Positions 43,542-44,295 of a DNA stretch of 44,295 nucleotides are shown here, piece by piece. Source of the DNA: Algoriphagus marincola HL-49. GTDB taxonomy: Bacteria > Bacteroidota > Bacteroidia > Cytophagales > Cyclobacteriaceae. Position numbers and translations under genes: made by a program. The notes below the pieces were generated by a model that ran no database searches, had not been told where the DNA came from, and saw only the letters and a program-made list of their open reading frames with translations. Each line of letters begins with the position of its first letter. Position 1 is the stretch's first letter. The stretch covers positions 1-44,295 of the forward strand of contig LJXT01000012.1 of assembly GCA_001314815.1 (NCBI GenBank). The letters are read 5' to 3'.

Positions 43542-43606
43542 CCCTCCGGGAGAAGTCCAGGTTCCCCCTCCATCTCCACCTCCACCTCCCGATCCGGAAT
43601 TGGAAA

Positions 43607-44188
43607 CTATATCAAACTGCTCACATAAAATCGGATCTCCATTCTCATCAGTAATCTCCTGACAGCGCTCCAGAAATAGCGGATTCGAATCATTGAAAAA
43701 CTCGAAAAAGAATAACGCTTGATCGTCGTACCCGCTTCTAAAATATCTCCATGCTCCACAAAATCCCGGTACTGGGTACTGTCAATCCCATAAGCCAATA
43801 CATATTGCTCTAAGAGCTGATCTAGGCTGTCGGTGATTATAACGAGATTATAGGTACTGTATCGATCCTCCTTACTCAAAAAAGGTACGGTATAGGTCTT
43901 TCGCGCCGTGGTGTCTTGAGTCAGTAAGGAAGCCTCTAGATCAAAAATAAAATCAGAAATCTCTCGGGACTGTGCAGACTGGATAATATCAAACCCTAGT
44001 CGTTTGTTCATTTTCAGACCAAGTTGCTGTAGGTCTGACTTCTTGGCTTGCTCGATTTGATAAGGCCCTGTCGCTTGGGACTGAATATCAGGTTCTGATG
44101 CTTCCGGCTCAAGCGGCTCCAACTGACAGCCAGCCAATAAAAAAATCGCAAACGCAACTAGTGCGCTTAAAGAAAAAAATCTGCTCAA
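43607..44188 (-). CDS. N-terminal lipoprotein part of the split AHH toxin gene
   Basis: Encodes a type II signal peptide with lipobox LLAGC (Cys21 from TTG 44188) and a domain with KTYTVPFLSKEDRYSTYNLVI and LLEQYVLAYGIDSTQYRDF, a counterpart of TYTIPLI...FTNLIVV in the lipoprotein at 36062-37330. The frame ends in nonsense after KRYSFS. Adding one base to the five-A run at 43705-43709 continues it as FEFFNDSNPLFLERC and then the Gly-rich linker of the toxin ORF. An ATG at 44213 would give MKTENSRFLSRFFSL if the five-base run at 44199-44203 were one base shorter. The protein should be anchored in the outer membrane when intact. Confidence 0.75.
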   Translation of the reverse strand: MSRFFSLSALVAFAIFLLAGCQLEPLEPEASEPDIQSQATGPYQIEQAKKSDLQQLGLKMNKRLGFDIIQSAQSREISDFIFDLEASLLTQDTTARKTYTVPFLSKEDRYSTYNLVIITDSLDQLLEQYVLAYGIDSTQYRDFVEHGDILEAGTTIKRYSFSSFSMIRIRYFWSAVRRLLMRMEIRFYVSSLI

Positions 44189-44295
44189 AAACCTACTGTT
44201 TTTCTGTTTTCATAAAAGTTATTGATTTATTTCAGGTAAAACTAGCTAATCGAATCACACGAAAACATCACCTAAAATGGGTATTTTTTGAGCCC

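Noticed and set aside
1-44295. tRNA, rRNA or known riboswitch genes
   Set aside because: Looked for tRNA-like cloverleaves and conserved rRNA segments by eye in the intergenic regions; none was convincing.

Overview
The window looks like chromosome of a Bacteroidota member, most likely order Cytophagales, family Cyclobacteriaceae (Algoriphagus-like). Pointers are the murF-alr fusion, a TonB-dependent receptor paired with a surface lipoprotein, a DUF5117-type zinc protease, a Wzi-like barrel, the lack of Shine-Dalgarno sequences and TAnnTTTG-type -7 boxes. This is inferred from gene content; no rRNA or tRNA gene was seen.

Layout. 1-3751: tail of a flippase-like membrane protein, murF-alr and a voltage-gated K+ channel with a zinc-ribbon tail. 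3752-5525: a hairpin-rich repeat region around a frameshifted REP-associated transposase. 5526-10427: mscS, then a type III polyketide cluster (methyltransferase, chalcone-synthase-like PKS, UbiA prenyltransferase, FAD oxidoreductase) with a 176-bp MITE-like palindrome between two convergent genes. 10515-18213: a secreted zinc protease, a Fur-family regulator, small conserved proteins, a fasciclin protein, rlmH and a secreted transglutaminase-like protein. 18385-22970: a tight lipoprotein-wzi-slyD operon divergent from wecB and a cupin, suggesting surface polysaccharide work. 22971-23699: a second hairpin region. 23700-27294: DinB-like protein, zinc exporter, and a thioredoxin/permease/acetolactate decarboxylase operon behind a perfect 16-bp palindrome. 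27495-33153: lipoprotein plus TonB receptor, and a MoxR ATPase.

33530-37330 and 41614-44213 hold what I consider the most interesting content: two lipoproteins with the same architecture (lipobox, a shared N-terminal domain, a Gly/Ser-rich linker, a divergent C-terminal tip), each followed by immunity-like genes. One ends in a recognisable AHH nuclease toxin and is followed by one putative immunity gene. The other ends in a cysteine-rich tip and is followed by six small genes sharing a C-terminal signature. Both toxin genes are out of frame with their best upstream ATG at simple repeats: a (TG)8 tract in one, and two 5-base homopolymers in the other. This may mean phase variation, decay or sequencing error. 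Between the loci lie a pseudouridine synthase, a small CxxC protein, an M20 amidohydrolase, a truncated barrel pseudogene and more repeats.

The repeats are modular. Several unlike hairpins share a GAA triloop and a GTTC/GTTA tag, show paired compensatory changes in their stems, and are sometimes interrupted by a second palindrome. This resembles REP/RAYT biology.
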